The notes beneath the pieces were generated by a model. The model was not told the DNA's origin, did no database searches, and saw nothing but the letters and a program-made list of their open reading frames with translations. 64,000 nucleotides of DNA from Actinernus sp. WN-2022 (Eukaryota; Cnidaria; Anthozoa; Actiniaria; Actinernidae): assembly GCA_030867875.1 (NCBI GenBank), contig JAOWCC010001589.1, positions 148,091,745-148,155,744 of the forward strand. Direction: 5' to 3'. Position numbers and translations under genes: made by a program. Shown here piece by piece: positions 12,028 to 19,560 of this stretch; position 1 is the first letter of the stretch, and each line of letters begins with the position of its first letter.

Positions 12028-13188
12028 TTACATAAATTGTTGATACATCTGTTTGTATTCGTCGTCGTCAATCAAGCCATCGTTAGAAAGCTTATTGAGT
12101 ATCTCGACGGCTTCGTTAGAAAGTTCGATACTATTGTTTCCAGCGTTTTTCGATGCTATTATTAACTCTAGTCTTTCACATAGCTCATTCGGGTTGTTGT
12201 AGTACTTTATTCGACTTTTGTTACAACCACCTGATTTTTTCGTTCCTAAGTCGATCTTACCACTTTTAGACGTATATGGAGAGATTCCCGAGAGCTTAAT
12301 CAGCTTGTTGAATATCCTTTGAGCATCATCAGTGTACAGTCTTCTAGGATTGTAGCGTTTCGTTAGCAACTCCATAAATGAATTATCGACCTTATGGTTT
12401 AGTATCTTCTTACCACTACCATTGTAAGCCTCTAATCTCATCTCTAATAATTTAGCTGGATCGATATACAAATTTCCAAACGTATAATCGGACCCTATTT
12501 TTAGACCTGTGCCTGTCGTTTTCTTAGATGACTTTGGCGTTTCTATGACGTCCTCATCTGGTACGAATACGACTTCCTTCTCTGGTGTCTTTAGTTTTCG
12601 CACTTCTTTCAAGTACTTGCTTGCTGCTAATTTTTGATTGCCTAGTATCTTTATTGTCGTGGGTGATTTAGATGATTTGATTTGCTTGTTCAGTATCGTT
12701 ATGGCATTTTGTATTAAGTATTCTGAAGGTATGTCTTTTAAGCTTGGATCGAACCCTAGTTTTTCTAGTCGTTTAGATTCTTGTGCTCCAAAAATTGGTT
12801 TTGTACCATCAACGGCTCCTTTGTCGTTCTCTTCGTCTTCATCTTCGTCTTCCTCGTAATGCGATGGCAGTTTACCAATCCACGATTCTAAGCCTTTAGT
12901 AGATCCTTGTGTTGAGATGGCTTCACTAAGTGTATCGATTGCTCCAGTGATGTTCTCTTGGTTTTCTTGTAGCTGTTCAATCATCTCATCTTGTTTCTTA
13001 TCAGCCAATTTCTGCGCCTTTTCAACTGAAGCTGTTACGGGTTGGTATAGCTTTTCGCCAGCTTCTCGTAATGATTGATCACCTAGCTTTTTATTGAGTA
13101 ATCGTTTCTTTAAGATTCGCCTATTTTTCAAGAATTCGTTAATTAAGCTTGCTCTTTCTTCTACTGTCTTAATAGTTCTGAACGACAT
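12028..13188 (-). CDS. Conserved Polinton protein with coiled coil and C-terminal NPxEL...AGN motif, function unknown
   Basis: 386-residue protein. Residues about 51-92 form a Lys/Glu/Gln-rich coiled-coil-like helix. Residues 112-121 are a Glu/Asp run. Residues about 236-300 (YTFGNLYIDPAKLLEM onward to the RRLYTDDA segment) and the C-terminal segment 332-351 (NPNEL, then RLELIIAS, then AGN) have the look of a protein I recall as common in invertebrate Polintons; no biochemical function is known to me. It sits between the packaging ATPase and a 2TM protein on the minus strand, suggesting a virion or packaging role. The start ATG at 13188 is preceded on its strand by GTATACGT, a variant of the element's start motif. 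An opposite-strand open frame within it is only the complement of the acidic and serine codons. Confidence 0.8.
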   Translation of the reverse strand: MSFRTIKTVEERASLINEFLKNRRILKKRLLNKKLGDQSLREAGEKLYQPVTASVEKAQKLADKKQDEMIEQLQENQENITGAIDTLSEAISTQGSTKGLESWIGKLPSHYEEDEDEDEENDKGAVDGTKPIFGAQESKRLEKLGFDPSLKDIPSEYLIQNAITILNKQIKSSKSPTTIKILGNQKLAASKYLKEVRKLKTPEKEVVFVPDEDVIETPKSSKKTTGTGLKIGSDYTFGNLYIDPAKLLEMRLEAYNGSGKKILNHKVDNSFMELLTKRYNPRRLYTDDAQRIFNKLIKLSGISPYTSKSGKIDLGTKKSGGCNKSRIKYYNNPNELCERLELIIASKNAGNNSIELSNEAVEILNKLSNDGLIDDDEYKQMYQQFM

Positions 13189-13288
13189 ACGTATACATAT
13201 TAGTTACATAATTCGTTACTCTAAGTTAGCGTAACTTTTTGAAATCGTATGTAAATCACACGAAAACCCTCGAATTCTCATTCTCTAA
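13189..13288 (-). promoter_or_regulatory. Spacer with start motif of the coiled-coil gene
   Basis: 100-bp gap between the ATPase stop and the next minus-strand ATG. Read on the minus strand it ends with TATGTAACTAATATGTATACGT before the ATG in two overlapping parts: a TATGTAAC box, which also occurs upstream of 12016 and 19997, and the TATAC motif. Confidence 0.4.
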
Positions 13289-13975
13289 CTACGTATTATG
13301 CATGTATAAACCGTCGAAGTTCTTTCGATACATCTCGGGAATATGCTTAGAAGTCTTATCCAACACCATGAAATCGAATGGTTCTATCGTAGCTTCTCGA
13401 TATATGTCTTCGAATTGTTTCCGACTGATGTTTTTACAGTTATCATCAGCAATGTGTCTGATGTCCTTGTTATCTAATCCGCCAAATAGAACGAAGCACT
13501 TAGTATTGCGTCGAATGTATTTTGGCACATCGTAATAGCTTTGACACAAGTAAATGCAGTTACAGTTCTTATTTCTAGATAGCGAAAAGTATTCCTTAAC
13601 GTTGTTCATATTTTTATTGTCGATCTTAATATCATCGAATACGATAACCTTATTAGCGTCATCATCTAAATCTTCAACTGGTATGATGTCTTCTGGATTG
13701 CATAATTCGACATTACACGCATCGTCGTCGTCATCTAATTCCTCGTTAATGATATCATGGAATTCTTTTATTAGACTGTACTTATCCTGATGAGGATTTA
13801 GAGTATGTATCTTACATGAATCGTAATTCATCCATTTTAAAAGCATATTGGTAAGCAGATTCGTTTTACCTTGACCCGTACTACCAACTAGCATAAAATG
13901 GCAATCAGGAAGCAAGAAGTGATGTTTTGGTTTCTGACTTATTTTTTCAGTATCGTCAAAGTTGATTATATTCAT
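13289..13975 (-). CDS. FtsK/HerA-type genome-packaging ATPase
   Basis: 228-residue P-loop ATPase that would pump element DNA into the preformed capsid. Walker A is GSTGQGKT at 31-38, in the usual context of a hydrophobic strand (HFMLVG). Walker B is VIVFDD at 110-115 with the two adjacent acidic residues. A YLCQSY segment at 142-147 matches the downstream sensor strand of the A32/HerA packaging ATPases, and R155/R156 are candidates for an arginine finger. An acidic stretch (78-86) is inserted between the Walker motifs. The length is in the range expected for Polinton and virophage packaging ATPases. It starts the minus-strand block and is divergent from the first fibre-like gene, sharing a 27-bp intergenic region. 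No damage is visible. Confidence 0.93.
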   Translation of the reverse strand: MNIINFDDTEKISQKPKHHFLLPDCHFMLVGSTGQGKTNLLTNMLLKWMNYDSCKIHTLNPHQDKYSLIKEFHDIINEELDDDDDACNVELCNPEDIIPVEDLDDDANKVIVFDDIKIDNKNMNNVKEYFSLSRNKNCNCIYLCQSYYDVPKYIRRNTKCFVLFGGLDNKDIRHIADDNCKNISRKQFEDIYREATIEPFDFMVLDKTSKHIPEMYRKNFDGLYMHNT

Positions 13976-14002
13976 CTACTATAATGTACGTATACAATAT
14001 AG
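13976..14002. promoter_or_regulatory. Compact bidirectional promoter between ATPase and fibre gene
   Basis: Only 27 bp separate two divergent ATGs. The segment includes TATAATGTACGTATACAATA, whose centre GTACGTATAC is close to palindromic. Each direction shows a TATA-like element a few bases before its ATG. So short a divergent spacer means the core promoter must lie at, or inside, the start of the genes. Confidence 0.6.
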
Positions 14003-14623
14003 ATGAGTCTTATGAAATTTGGAACGATTCGAACTGGAAGCAGCAATGAGTGCATGCATGAGCAAACACCAGTAAGAATAGTTAGTATTAATGCGAAAGA
14101 GATTTCACTCTTATGGCTTCAACGCGATACAGATTGGATGGATATACCCAATTACGAAATACAGCTAACACCAAAAGGTACGAATATGATGAGACTATCA
14201 TGCCGCCTATACATCTCAAACAACACTGGAGGAGGTAATTTTTGGTTCCGATGGGTCCTATTAACGCCAACACCAGTTCCAGGGCACCATTTACAAACGA
14301 TTATTGGTGTAAGTAATTTACCAGATGCAGCAATTGGCTTGAGAACCAGATGTGCATTTGCATCACAACCGCCAAGAGATCCAGAGACAGTCGTTTGTAT
14401 TTCAGACGTCTCTTTTCATGAGAATTTCGGTAACGGCATCCTACACACGTATAAGCTGCAGTGTAAGATCACTGATACAGGAACGATGGTATTGAATAGA
14501 CTGTATAATGGCGCTAATGCGACATGGAATGGATACATGAAATCATTAATAATGGTTGAGGAAATCACAGGAATGACCAAAAAAACTGCTCAAAATGGGA
14601 TCAACGAATACGCATCAAACTAA
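14003..14623 (+). CDS. Putative virion surface/fibre-like protein 1 (unrecognised)
   Basis: 206-residue protein with no family I can name. It is rich in Thr, Asn, Gly and aromatic residues in alternating beta-type runs (for example MRLSCRLYISN and NFWFRWVLL), and ends with a KSLIMVEEI strand, a type of ending common in trimeric TNF/C1q-like knobs of viral fibres. The first 12 residues align with the next gene's N-terminus: M1, S2, F6, G7, T8, an aliphatic residue at 9 and G12 are shared. That suggests a common peptide docking both proteins on one site, perhaps the penton protein encoded just downstream. It opens the plus-strand virion gene run. The function is inferred from position and composition, not homology. 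Confidence 0.6.
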   Translation: MSLMKFGTIRTGSSNECMHEQTPVRIVSINAKEISLLWLQRDTDWMDIPNYEIQLTPKGTNMMRLSCRLYISNNTGGGNFWFRWVLLTPTPVPGHHLQTIIGVSNLPDAAIGLRTRCAFASQPPRDPETVVCISDVSFHENFGNGILHTYKLQCKITDTGTMVLNRLYNGANATWNGYMKSLIMVEEITGMTKKTAQNGINEYASN

Positions 14624-14644
14624 TGTAATCATATAATATAAGAG
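14624..14644 (+). promoter_or_regulatory. Start motif of the collagen-like fibre gene
   Basis: 21-bp spacer containing ATCATATAATATAAGAG before the ATG. The ATCATATAATAT core is repeated almost exactly before the major capsid gene at 17031-17043. Confidence 0.5.
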
Positions 14645-15904
14645 ATGAGTTACTCAATATTTGGAACGCTTTACAATGGTACGATAGAGCAAAAGGAAGG
14701 TAAGCGCGGACCACCTGGAAGGGATTCAACCGTTCCTGGCCCACGTGGAAGGGACTCAACTGTTCCTGGCCCAGCAGGTAAGGACTCAACTGTTCCTGGA
14801 CCATCTGGAAGGGACTCAACCATTCCTGGCCCACGTGGAAGGGACTCAACCGTTCCTGGCCCACGTGGAAGGGACTCAACCGTTCCTGGGCCTGGTGTTA
14901 TGTATGGTAGTCAAACATTCAATTGTGGTAATTTCGTTATGGATTCTAGTAATTGGGCGTCATCAAGCAGTGTAAGTTCATTCATAATCATAAATGATGC
15001 ATACTCTATGATTAACATCGCTCCAGAACATCAAGGTTTTAGAATCCTAGAGACATTTAAACCAAACTCGACGGAGAAGTTGACTATGACTCTACCAAAA
15101 AATGATAATCCAGCCTTAGGGTTAAAAGGCAACAGTGACTACGCAGTTCGGGTCGAAGCTTATGCAAACGTTGGATCCATAACACTAAACTCTATATCAA
15201 TTGAACAGAATTTAAGTTTCATATCGAACACGATGAAAAATGGAAGGATAGGATCTACAAACACTGCTTTCCAAGAGCTAAGCATAACAACATCTACTAA
15301 TGACACAGGTAAATTTTCATTTACATTGAGTCATAATCAGTCATCCAATCAGCTAATAGTAATCTATGTTGCAATCGTTGCTGGAGCATTAAATGCAAAC
15401 ACCTTTGTGAATCCAGCATCATTCGACGACGTCTCACTTATTATACCAACTCAAATTAAGGATATTGTACCAATTAGACCAACCATCTATGGTAATGTCA
15501 TTAACGAAAGGCTAAGATATCAAACAAGAAGTGCGCTTACAGAAATTCCTAAGTTGACGGTCACATTACCTGGTGGGAACGTGTTATATCGAATACAATG
15601 TTGCTTATATATTAGATCGAGTAGAGACGACACAGATATAGTTTTCTCAAACAGAAAGAATGACACATACGTTAACGTATTCAATATGCGTATAAAAAGA
15701 GGGGCATATGCCGATGTTCCATTGAACAACGTATATTATTTGTTTCAAAGAGATGTGGATACAACATATTATATGATGATACAAACTCAATCTGGAGTCG
15801 TCGTTAACGTCAATTGGAATTCACAACAATCTTACATAACAGCTGAAAAATGGGATGGCCTGAATGTCGTACACGATTCATCCGATAATATAATAATTGG
15901 ATAA
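14645..15904 (+). CDS. Collagen-like fibre protein 2
   Basis: 419-residue protein. After a short N-terminal tail (with FGT at 6-8, shared with the preceding gene), residues 22-81 are six copies of a ten-residue repeat of the form GPxGRDSTVP, followed by GPG. This resembles the collagen-like stalks of phage and viral fibres, but the glycine spacing is 3 then 7, not a strict Gly-X-Y series. The remaining ~335 residues are beta-rich with Asn/Ser/Thr, and look like two beta-sandwich domains (about 95-280 and 285-419), suitable for receptor or glycan binding. The stalk repeats are also 30-bp DNA repeats (14708-14887), prone to copy-number change. The ATG follows a TATA-like motif. It is likely a trimeric spike; the receptor is unknown. 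Confidence 0.75.
   Translation: MSYSIFGTLYNGTIEQKEGKRGPPGRDSTVPGPRGRDSTVPGPAGKDSTVPGPSGRDSTIPGPRGRDSTVPGPRGRDSTVPGPGVMYGSQTFNCGNFVMDSSNWASSSSVSSFIIINDAYSMINIAPEHQGFRILETFKPNSTEKLTMTLPKNDNPALGLKGNSDYAVRVEAYANVGSITLNSISIEQNLSFISNTMKNGRIGSTNTAFQELSITTSTNDTGKFSFTLSHNQSSNQLIVIYVAIVAGALNANTFVNPASFDDVSLIIPTQIKDIVPIRPTIYGNVINERLRYQTRSALTEIPKLTVTLPGGNVLYRIQCCLYIRSSRDDTDIVFSNRKNDTYVNVFNMRIKRGAYADVPLNNVYYLFQRDVDTTYYMMIQTQSGVVVNVNWNSQQSYITAEKWDGLNVVHDSSDNIIIG
14708..14887 (+). repeat. Six 30-bp coding repeats (fibre stalk)
   Basis: Six in-frame 30-bp units of the form GGCCCACGTGGAAGGGACTC plus AACCGTTCCT. Units 2, 5 and 6 encode the same decapeptide; units 1, 3 and 4 differ mainly at the third residue. 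The glycine codons and DSTVP are kept. A likely site of slippage or unequal exchange altering stalk length. Confidence 0.9.
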
Positions 15905-15924
15905 TAATCTAACCAAACTGTATA

Positions 15925-16665
15925 ATGCAAACTACGCTATTCTTCGATAGTAAGAAAGGATTCGGTTCATCTGAAAACTTCACGACAAACTTCAATCCTC
16001 CATTGGAGCTAGACAGTACGAAAAACTATCAAATCTCGTTAATCAATGCATCAATGTGGTACTCTTGGTATAACATAACGAGTGTAAATAACAAGTTCAA
16101 ATACTATAATGGTACAGCTTGGAAGACGATAACATTATCGCCAGGAGCATACAACGTAATTGACATAAACGACACTATGAAGCACCATATGAAGCAAAAT
16201 AGCGATTGGGACGTTGCTAACAGTAAGTACTATGTCGATATTAAACCTAATTACAACACACTGAAGTCTGTGATTGAGATACGAAATGGTTATAAAGTGG
16301 ATTTCACTATTGACGAAAGTTTTAGGACGATACTTGGTTTCGAATCTAAGATAGTTCAAGGCAACGGCTTTCACGATAGCGATAAGATTGTGCAAATCAC
16401 AGAGGTCGATACTATTCAAGTACACTGCGATCTAGTAACAGATTCTTACATAAATGGCAGTACAAGTTCGGTCATCTACTCATTCGTTCCATCGGTTCCT
16501 CCAGGTTACTTGATCAACATCCATCCTAACCAACGATTCGATATGAACATATCGAAAAGATCGATTAACAGTATATCGTTCTCGCTTAGAGATCAAAGTG
16601 GTAATTCGATAAGAATGAATAATGAGAGAGTTACGTATTACATCCATCTTAGTGAGATTGTGTAA
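15925..16665 (+). CDS. Minor capsid protein (penton, single jelly roll)
   Basis: 246-residue protein with the recognisable layout of the Polinton minor capsid protein. An N-terminal beta strand (TTLFFDS) is followed by YQISLINASMWYSWYNI at 35-51, then a PGAY segment, an ILGF-type turn near 135-138, HDSD near 150-153, a long beta region ending YSFVP, then PPGYLINIHP, and a final ISFSLRDQSG strand pair. The family forms pentameric vertices of the icosahedral capsid. It lies between the fibre-like genes and the major capsid gene, the usual neighbourhood, and would be the docking partner of the fibres. The ATG at 15925 directly follows CTGTATA. The reading frame is intact. Confidence 0.9.
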   Translation: MQTTLFFDSKKGFGSSENFTTNFNPPLELDSTKNYQISLINASMWYSWYNITSVNNKFKYYNGTAWKTITLSPGAYNVIDINDTMKHHMKQNSDWDVANSKYYVDIKPNYNTLKSVIEIRNGYKVDFTIDESFRTILGFESKIVQGNGFHDSDKIVQITEVDTIQVHCDLVTDSYINGSTSSVIYSFVPSVPPGYLINIHPNQRFDMNISKRSINSISFSLRDQSGNSIRMNNERVTYYIHLSEIV

Positions 16666-16670
16666 CCAAT

Positions 16671-17018
16671 ATGTATATGCTATTAACGAGAGAACGATAT
16701 ACCAAAAGGAAAGTCATTGGTGGAAACCTCATTGGGAACGTATTCGACAAAGCAAAGAGTACGCTTTCAACAGCTAGCAAGATAATAACGAGGCCCATTA
16801 ATGCTTTAAAAAATGGATTGCTAAAACCCGTTATTACTAAGGCTCTTCCATATGTTAAACAGAAAGCCATCAATGTTGGCACTAAAGCGATCCTTCAAAA
16901 AGTAAAGCAGGGCGTTAGAGACGTTTCGTCAAATCCAGAGGTTCGGAAAGTCTTGAATGACCGGTCGAGAGCTATCTTATCGAATCTTATTGCTGGAAGA
17001 GGCATGAAACGATTGTAG
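16671..17018 (+). CDS. Small basic virion protein, unrecognised
   Basis: 115-residue, strongly basic protein (many Lys/Arg, few acidic residues) with no recognised domain. It is helical in character from about 20 to 105 and has glycine motifs at both ends: VIGGN at 15-19 and IAGRG at 107-111. The latter fits the (M/I/L)xGx-G cleavage consensus known for adenovirus protease, so it may be a core or cement protein trimmed by the element's own protease. It starts 5 bp after the minor capsid stop and is followed by the major capsid gene. The first ATG (16671) has no TATA motif before it, but the second (16677) does, so a start two codons later is possible. Confidence 0.7.
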   Translation: MYMLLTRERYTKRKVIGGNLIGNVFDKAKSTLSTASKIITRPINALKNGLLKPVITKALPYVKQKAINVGTKAILQKVKQGVRDVSSNPEVRKVLNDRSRAILSNLIAGRGMKRL

Positions 17019-17043
17019 TGACTTTTGTATAATCATATAATAT
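17019..17043 (+). promoter_or_regulatory. Start motif of the major capsid gene
   Basis: 25-bp spacer ending GTATAATCATATAATAT before the ATG. It shares ATCATATAATAT with the spacer before the collagen-like gene, suggesting co-regulation of structural genes. Confidence 0.5.
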
Positions 17044-18462
17044 ATGACTGAAGTAATTAGCCAATATTTTCAATTCGATGAATCGAACATTATCGATAAC
17101 TCAACTACGAAATTCGAATATATCGAATACCTTCCAAGAGACTCTAATAACATGGATAAAGATGGCCAAAGGATCATCGAGACTCGAGATGAAGACGTAT
17201 ACCTGCTCCCACATAAGGCTATGTTGGAGGTGCGTGGTAAGCTGCAAACAGCTGCTAATGCTGATTATAATGCAACAGATATTGTATCGCTTGTGAATAA
17301 TGCGTGGAGTCTATTTTCAAGTGCTCAATATCAGATTAACAACCAAATAGTAGAAAGTGTGAATGACTACCTACCAGAAGCAAGCACAATTCTAAACACA
17401 GTCATGTTTTCTGATGACTATAGCCGTAGTACTGCTAGTAATATGCTTTGGTTTAGAGATACATCAACGGGTACACCAACTTTAAAGTACATAACTGCAA
17501 TTGCTGCAGTCGATGATGCTGCTAATGCAGCTGCCGTTCGAACAGGAACGCAAGCCTTAGTTGTTGCATACACACAAGACCAAACAGCTAATCTAGGTTT
17601 CACTGCTCGACAGGCTATCACGACAGGAGCTAAACAAGTATCCCTGCTTCTACCACTATCGCAAGTTTTCGGATTCTGTAAGGATGTAGATACTGTGTTT
17701 CGGAGTGTCAAACATACCCTTATCCTAAACAGAGCAACAGCAAACCAGTATATCATGAAAGATAATGCTGTAGGCGTTGGTAAATTTAAGATTACTCACC
17801 TATCACTATGGATGCCTAAAGTCGTTCCTTCACTAGAAATTCAATCATACATTGATGCCAAACTAGTAAGTGGTTACATAAAGGACCTATACTTCGAGCA
17901 GGTACGTGTATACAGAACGATGTTCCAAGCCGTTGAAACGAACCCAACATGGAGAATTACAACACAGCCAGGTAGCGAACTTCCAAGACATGTCTTCATT
18001 GCATTACAGTCTAGTGATCGTCATCCAACAGCTAATGCACAGAATGTCAATAATATGATCTTCGATAATGGGAACCTAACAAGAATCAGTATTCGAATCA
18101 ATAGCGTACAACATCCAGAAAGAGAAGTAGAATGTAACTTCACTCCAGCTAATAGGAACTATAATAGATCGTACATGATGTTCATGGATGCCGTTAACAA
18201 ATACCAAGATACCGATACTGGTAGTCAGCTTAGTGTTGAGGATTGGGCATCATTGTATCCAATACATCATTTTGACGTTAGTAAGCATTCAGAGCAGCTG
18301 AAAACAAGCATGGCTGATATTGAAGTCCGATTTACCCTAGGTGGGAACTTCAGAAACATAGCTAACAATGCTGATATACCTTATTATGTTTATGCCGTAA
18401 TCCTATCCGATAGGCACTTACAACTACAAGGCTTGTCTGGTAGAATGAATGTAATCGTGTAA
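17044..18462 (+). CDS. Major capsid protein (double jelly roll)
   Basis: 472-residue protein with the features of Polinton major capsid proteins, the trimeric hexon-like building block. The N-terminal jelly roll includes strand YLLPHKAMLEVRGKL (about 53-67) and the conserved VNNAWSLFSSAQYQINNQIV segment split over 84-103. The C-terminal part has SLYPIHHFDVS at about 404-414, then a DIEVRFTLGG strand and YAVILSDRHLQL near the end. The YPI-x-x-FDVS and VILSDR segments are the parts by which I recognise the family. It follows the minor capsid and small basic genes and precedes the two glycine-rich virion proteins. An Ala-rich region (about 155-190) may be a surface loop. There are no internal stops. 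A TATAATAT motif lies directly before the ATG. Confidence 0.93.
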   Translation: MTEVISQYFQFDESNIIDNSTTKFEYIEYLPRDSNNMDKDGQRIIETRDEDVYLLPHKAMLEVRGKLQTAANADYNATDIVSLVNNAWSLFSSAQYQINNQIVESVNDYLPEASTILNTVMFSDDYSRSTASNMLWFRDTSTGTPTLKYITAIAAVDDAANAAAVRTGTQALVVAYTQDQTANLGFTARQAITTGAKQVSLLLPLSQVFGFCKDVDTVFRSVKHTLILNRATANQYIMKDNAVGVGKFKITHLSLWMPKVVPSLEIQSYIDAKLVSGYIKDLYFEQVRVYRTMFQAVETNPTWRITTQPGSELPRHVFIALQSSDRHPTANAQNVNNMIFDNGNLTRISIRINSVQHPEREVECNFTPANRNYNRSYMMFMDAVNKYQDTDTGSQLSVEDWASLYPIHHFDVSKHSEQLKTSMADIEVRFTLGGNFRNIANNADIPYYVYAVILSDRHLQLQGLSGRMNVIV

Positions 18463-18491
18463 ATTTTATCTAATTATACTACATATACGAA
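18463..18491 (+). promoter_or_regulatory. Start motif of glycine-rich virion protein A
   Basis: The spacer contains ATTATACTACATATACGAA and then the ATG. TATACGAA-ATG is the same ending as before the PLA2 gene (19988-19996). Confidence 0.5.
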
Positions 18492-18971
18492 ATGAGCTAT
18501 ATTAGAACAGGATTGAGTCTAAGCGAATCTCAAAAAGAATCAATTAAGAATGCTTACATCAATAAGAAAACAGTTAGCTTGAGATTGAACAACAATCAAC
18601 TAACAGGAAGCGACTTTCTAGGACTGACTAAAGCGCAACGTAAGAAGGTGGTTGAAGCTAAAAGAGGAATGTCTGGAGTCCAACTAAAACTTAGTAAGAC
18701 GCAAGTCTCAAAACAAGTCTCAAAACAAGGCGGATTTTTAGGTGGATTGGGTAATTTAGTGAAAATGATTGCTCCTATGTTCTTGAAGAAAATCCTACCA
18801 GCTCTTGGAATGGATGCTGCAACTGGAGCAATATCTGGTTCTGTCTCTAAGGCTGTACAAGGAAAAGGCATTAAGAAAAAGAGAGGTAGACCAAAAAAGA
18901 AGGGCAAAGGACTCATACTTGGACCGAATTCACCTTTTAAGGGCATACCATTACTTGGAGCAATTCTCTAA
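18492..18971 (+). CDS. Glycine-rich virion protein A (Polinton family, AT-hook-like tail)
   Basis: 159-residue protein. The N-terminal half (8-75) carries LSESQKESI, LTKAQRKKV and LKLSKTQ segments, matched in order by the next gene, so the two are paralogues. A hydrophobic, Gly-rich stretch follows (GGFLGGLGNLVKMIAPMFL, 80-98). Then come a basic KKKRGRPKKKGKG segment (128-140) with an AT-hook-like RGRP core, and a C-terminal LILGPNSPFKGIPLLGAIL tail that I recognise as recurrent in Polintons. It is probably a DNA-associated internal virion protein with a membrane-active segment. A 12-bp tandem duplication near 18708-18731 gives VSKQ twice (72-79). LGGLG at 83-87 fits an adenain-type cleavage site. 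The product role is inferred. Confidence 0.75.
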   Translation: MSYIRTGLSLSESQKESIKNAYINKKTVSLRLNNNQLTGSDFLGLTKAQRKKVVEAKRGMSGVQLKLSKTQVSKQVSKQGGFLGGLGNLVKMIAPMFLKKILPALGMDAATGAISGSVSKAVQGKGIKKKRGRPKKKGKGLILGPNSPFKGIPLLGAIL

Positions 18972-19009
18972 TCGTATTCAAATTATTGTCTAACGATATC
19001 ATATATAGA
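18972..19009 (+). promoter_or_regulatory. Start motif deciding the ATG of protein B
   Basis: The spacer ends TAACGATATCATATATAGA and then the ATG at 19010. An in-frame ATG at 18986 lies upstream of and within this motif and is therefore less likely to be used. Confidence 0.55.
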
Positions 19010-19528
19010 ATGCCAACGAATTATGTAGAAACATCATTAAAGCTATCTGAGGCACAGAAACGTAAGATAGCTTCAGCTGTTCAAAACAAGACATCAACTA
19101 CCATTAGACTATCGTCTAGCGACTATCATGGTAATGATAAAATCAAATTGACTAATCAGCAAATCAATAAAATCAAAAAGGCCAAGTCGAAAAACGTTGG
19201 AGTAGATATTAAACTCAGTAAGACACAGTTAAGTAAACAAGGCGGATTCATTGGAGCGCTATTAGGCGGCTTGGCAGCAAGCCTGCTTCCCAATCTCTTA
19301 GGTGGTATTTTTGGTGGCAAGGGAATCGCTCTACCAGGTACTAATCCAAAGTCGAGTGGAAGAGGATTCAATCTTTCAGCTCTGAGGCCACCTCCATATA
19401 TTGGATCTTGGAATTCTGACAATACGATCGGTTATGGAGCAAAAAAAAAGATCTCAAGAAAGAAAACAGCCAAAGGCCTCGTGCTTCCAGGGACAATCCT
19501 AAAGCGTCCATATTACGGAACGCGCTAA
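19010..19528 (+). CDS. Glycine-rich virion protein B with PPxY motif (possible pVI analogue)
   Basis: 172-residue paralogue of the preceding protein: LSEAQKRKI (12-20), LTNQQINKI (47-55) and IKLSKTQLSKQGG (67-79) align. It continues into an amphipathic Gly/Leu/Ala segment (about 79-105) with LLGGL and LLGGI, which fit the (M/I/L)xGG-x protease consensus, then a PPPY motif at 127-130, a basic region, and a KGLVLP tail. A membrane-active helix, a PPxY late-domain motif and adjacency to the protease together recall adenovirus protein VI; this analogy is inference, not sequence homology. The last 109 nt overlap the open -1 frame of the protease, with a slippery A AAA AAG at codons 146-147 (19444-19450). 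The start at 19010 is chosen because the TATAGA motif precedes it; 18986 would add eight residues. Confidence 0.75.
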   Translation: MPTNYVETSLKLSEAQKRKIASAVQNKTSTTIRLSSSDYHGNDKIKLTNQQINKIKKAKSKNVGVDIKLSKTQLSKQGGFIGALLGGLAASLLPNLLGGIFGGKGIALPGTNPKSSGRGFNLSALRPPPYIGSWNSDNTIGYGAKKKISRKKTAKGLVLPGTILKRPYYGTR

Positions 19529-19560
19529 GACCACTGAGCAACATCGATATCGATAGCATT
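19420..19560 (+). other. Open -1 frame upstream of the protease ATG, partly overlapping protein B
   Basis: From 19420 the protease frame has no stop and no ATG until 19561. Its last dozen codons encode the conserved LSNIDID segment of the protease domain, so this stretch is probably translated. The first 109 nt overlap the end of protein B, whose own frame still encodes a plausible basic tail (KGLVLP), so both frames look used. Confidence 0.6.
19444..19450 (+). other. Candidate -1 ribosomal frameshift site into the protease
   Basis: Zero-frame codons read GCA AAA AAA AAG ATC, giving the heptamer A AAA AAG in X XXY YYZ phase. A -1 slip enters the protease frame, which is open from 19420 (after TGA at 19417-19419) through the protease stop. 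The A9 run could also cause transcriptional slippage. A 6-bp stem with one bulge is visible at 19504-19523, farther downstream than usual; no strong closer structure was seen by eye. Confidence 0.6.

Noticed and set aside
12638..12859. Plus-strand open frame ending in a serine run
   Set aside because: It is the complement of the acidic tract of the minus-strand coiled-coil gene.
17418..17756. Minus-strand 112-residue open frame
   Set aside because: Lies wholly inside the recognisable major capsid gene on the opposite strand.
18986..19009. Upstream ATG for protein B
   Set aside because: It precedes and overlaps the TATAGA motif that sits directly before the ATG at 19010; the paralogue starts at the equivalent later point.
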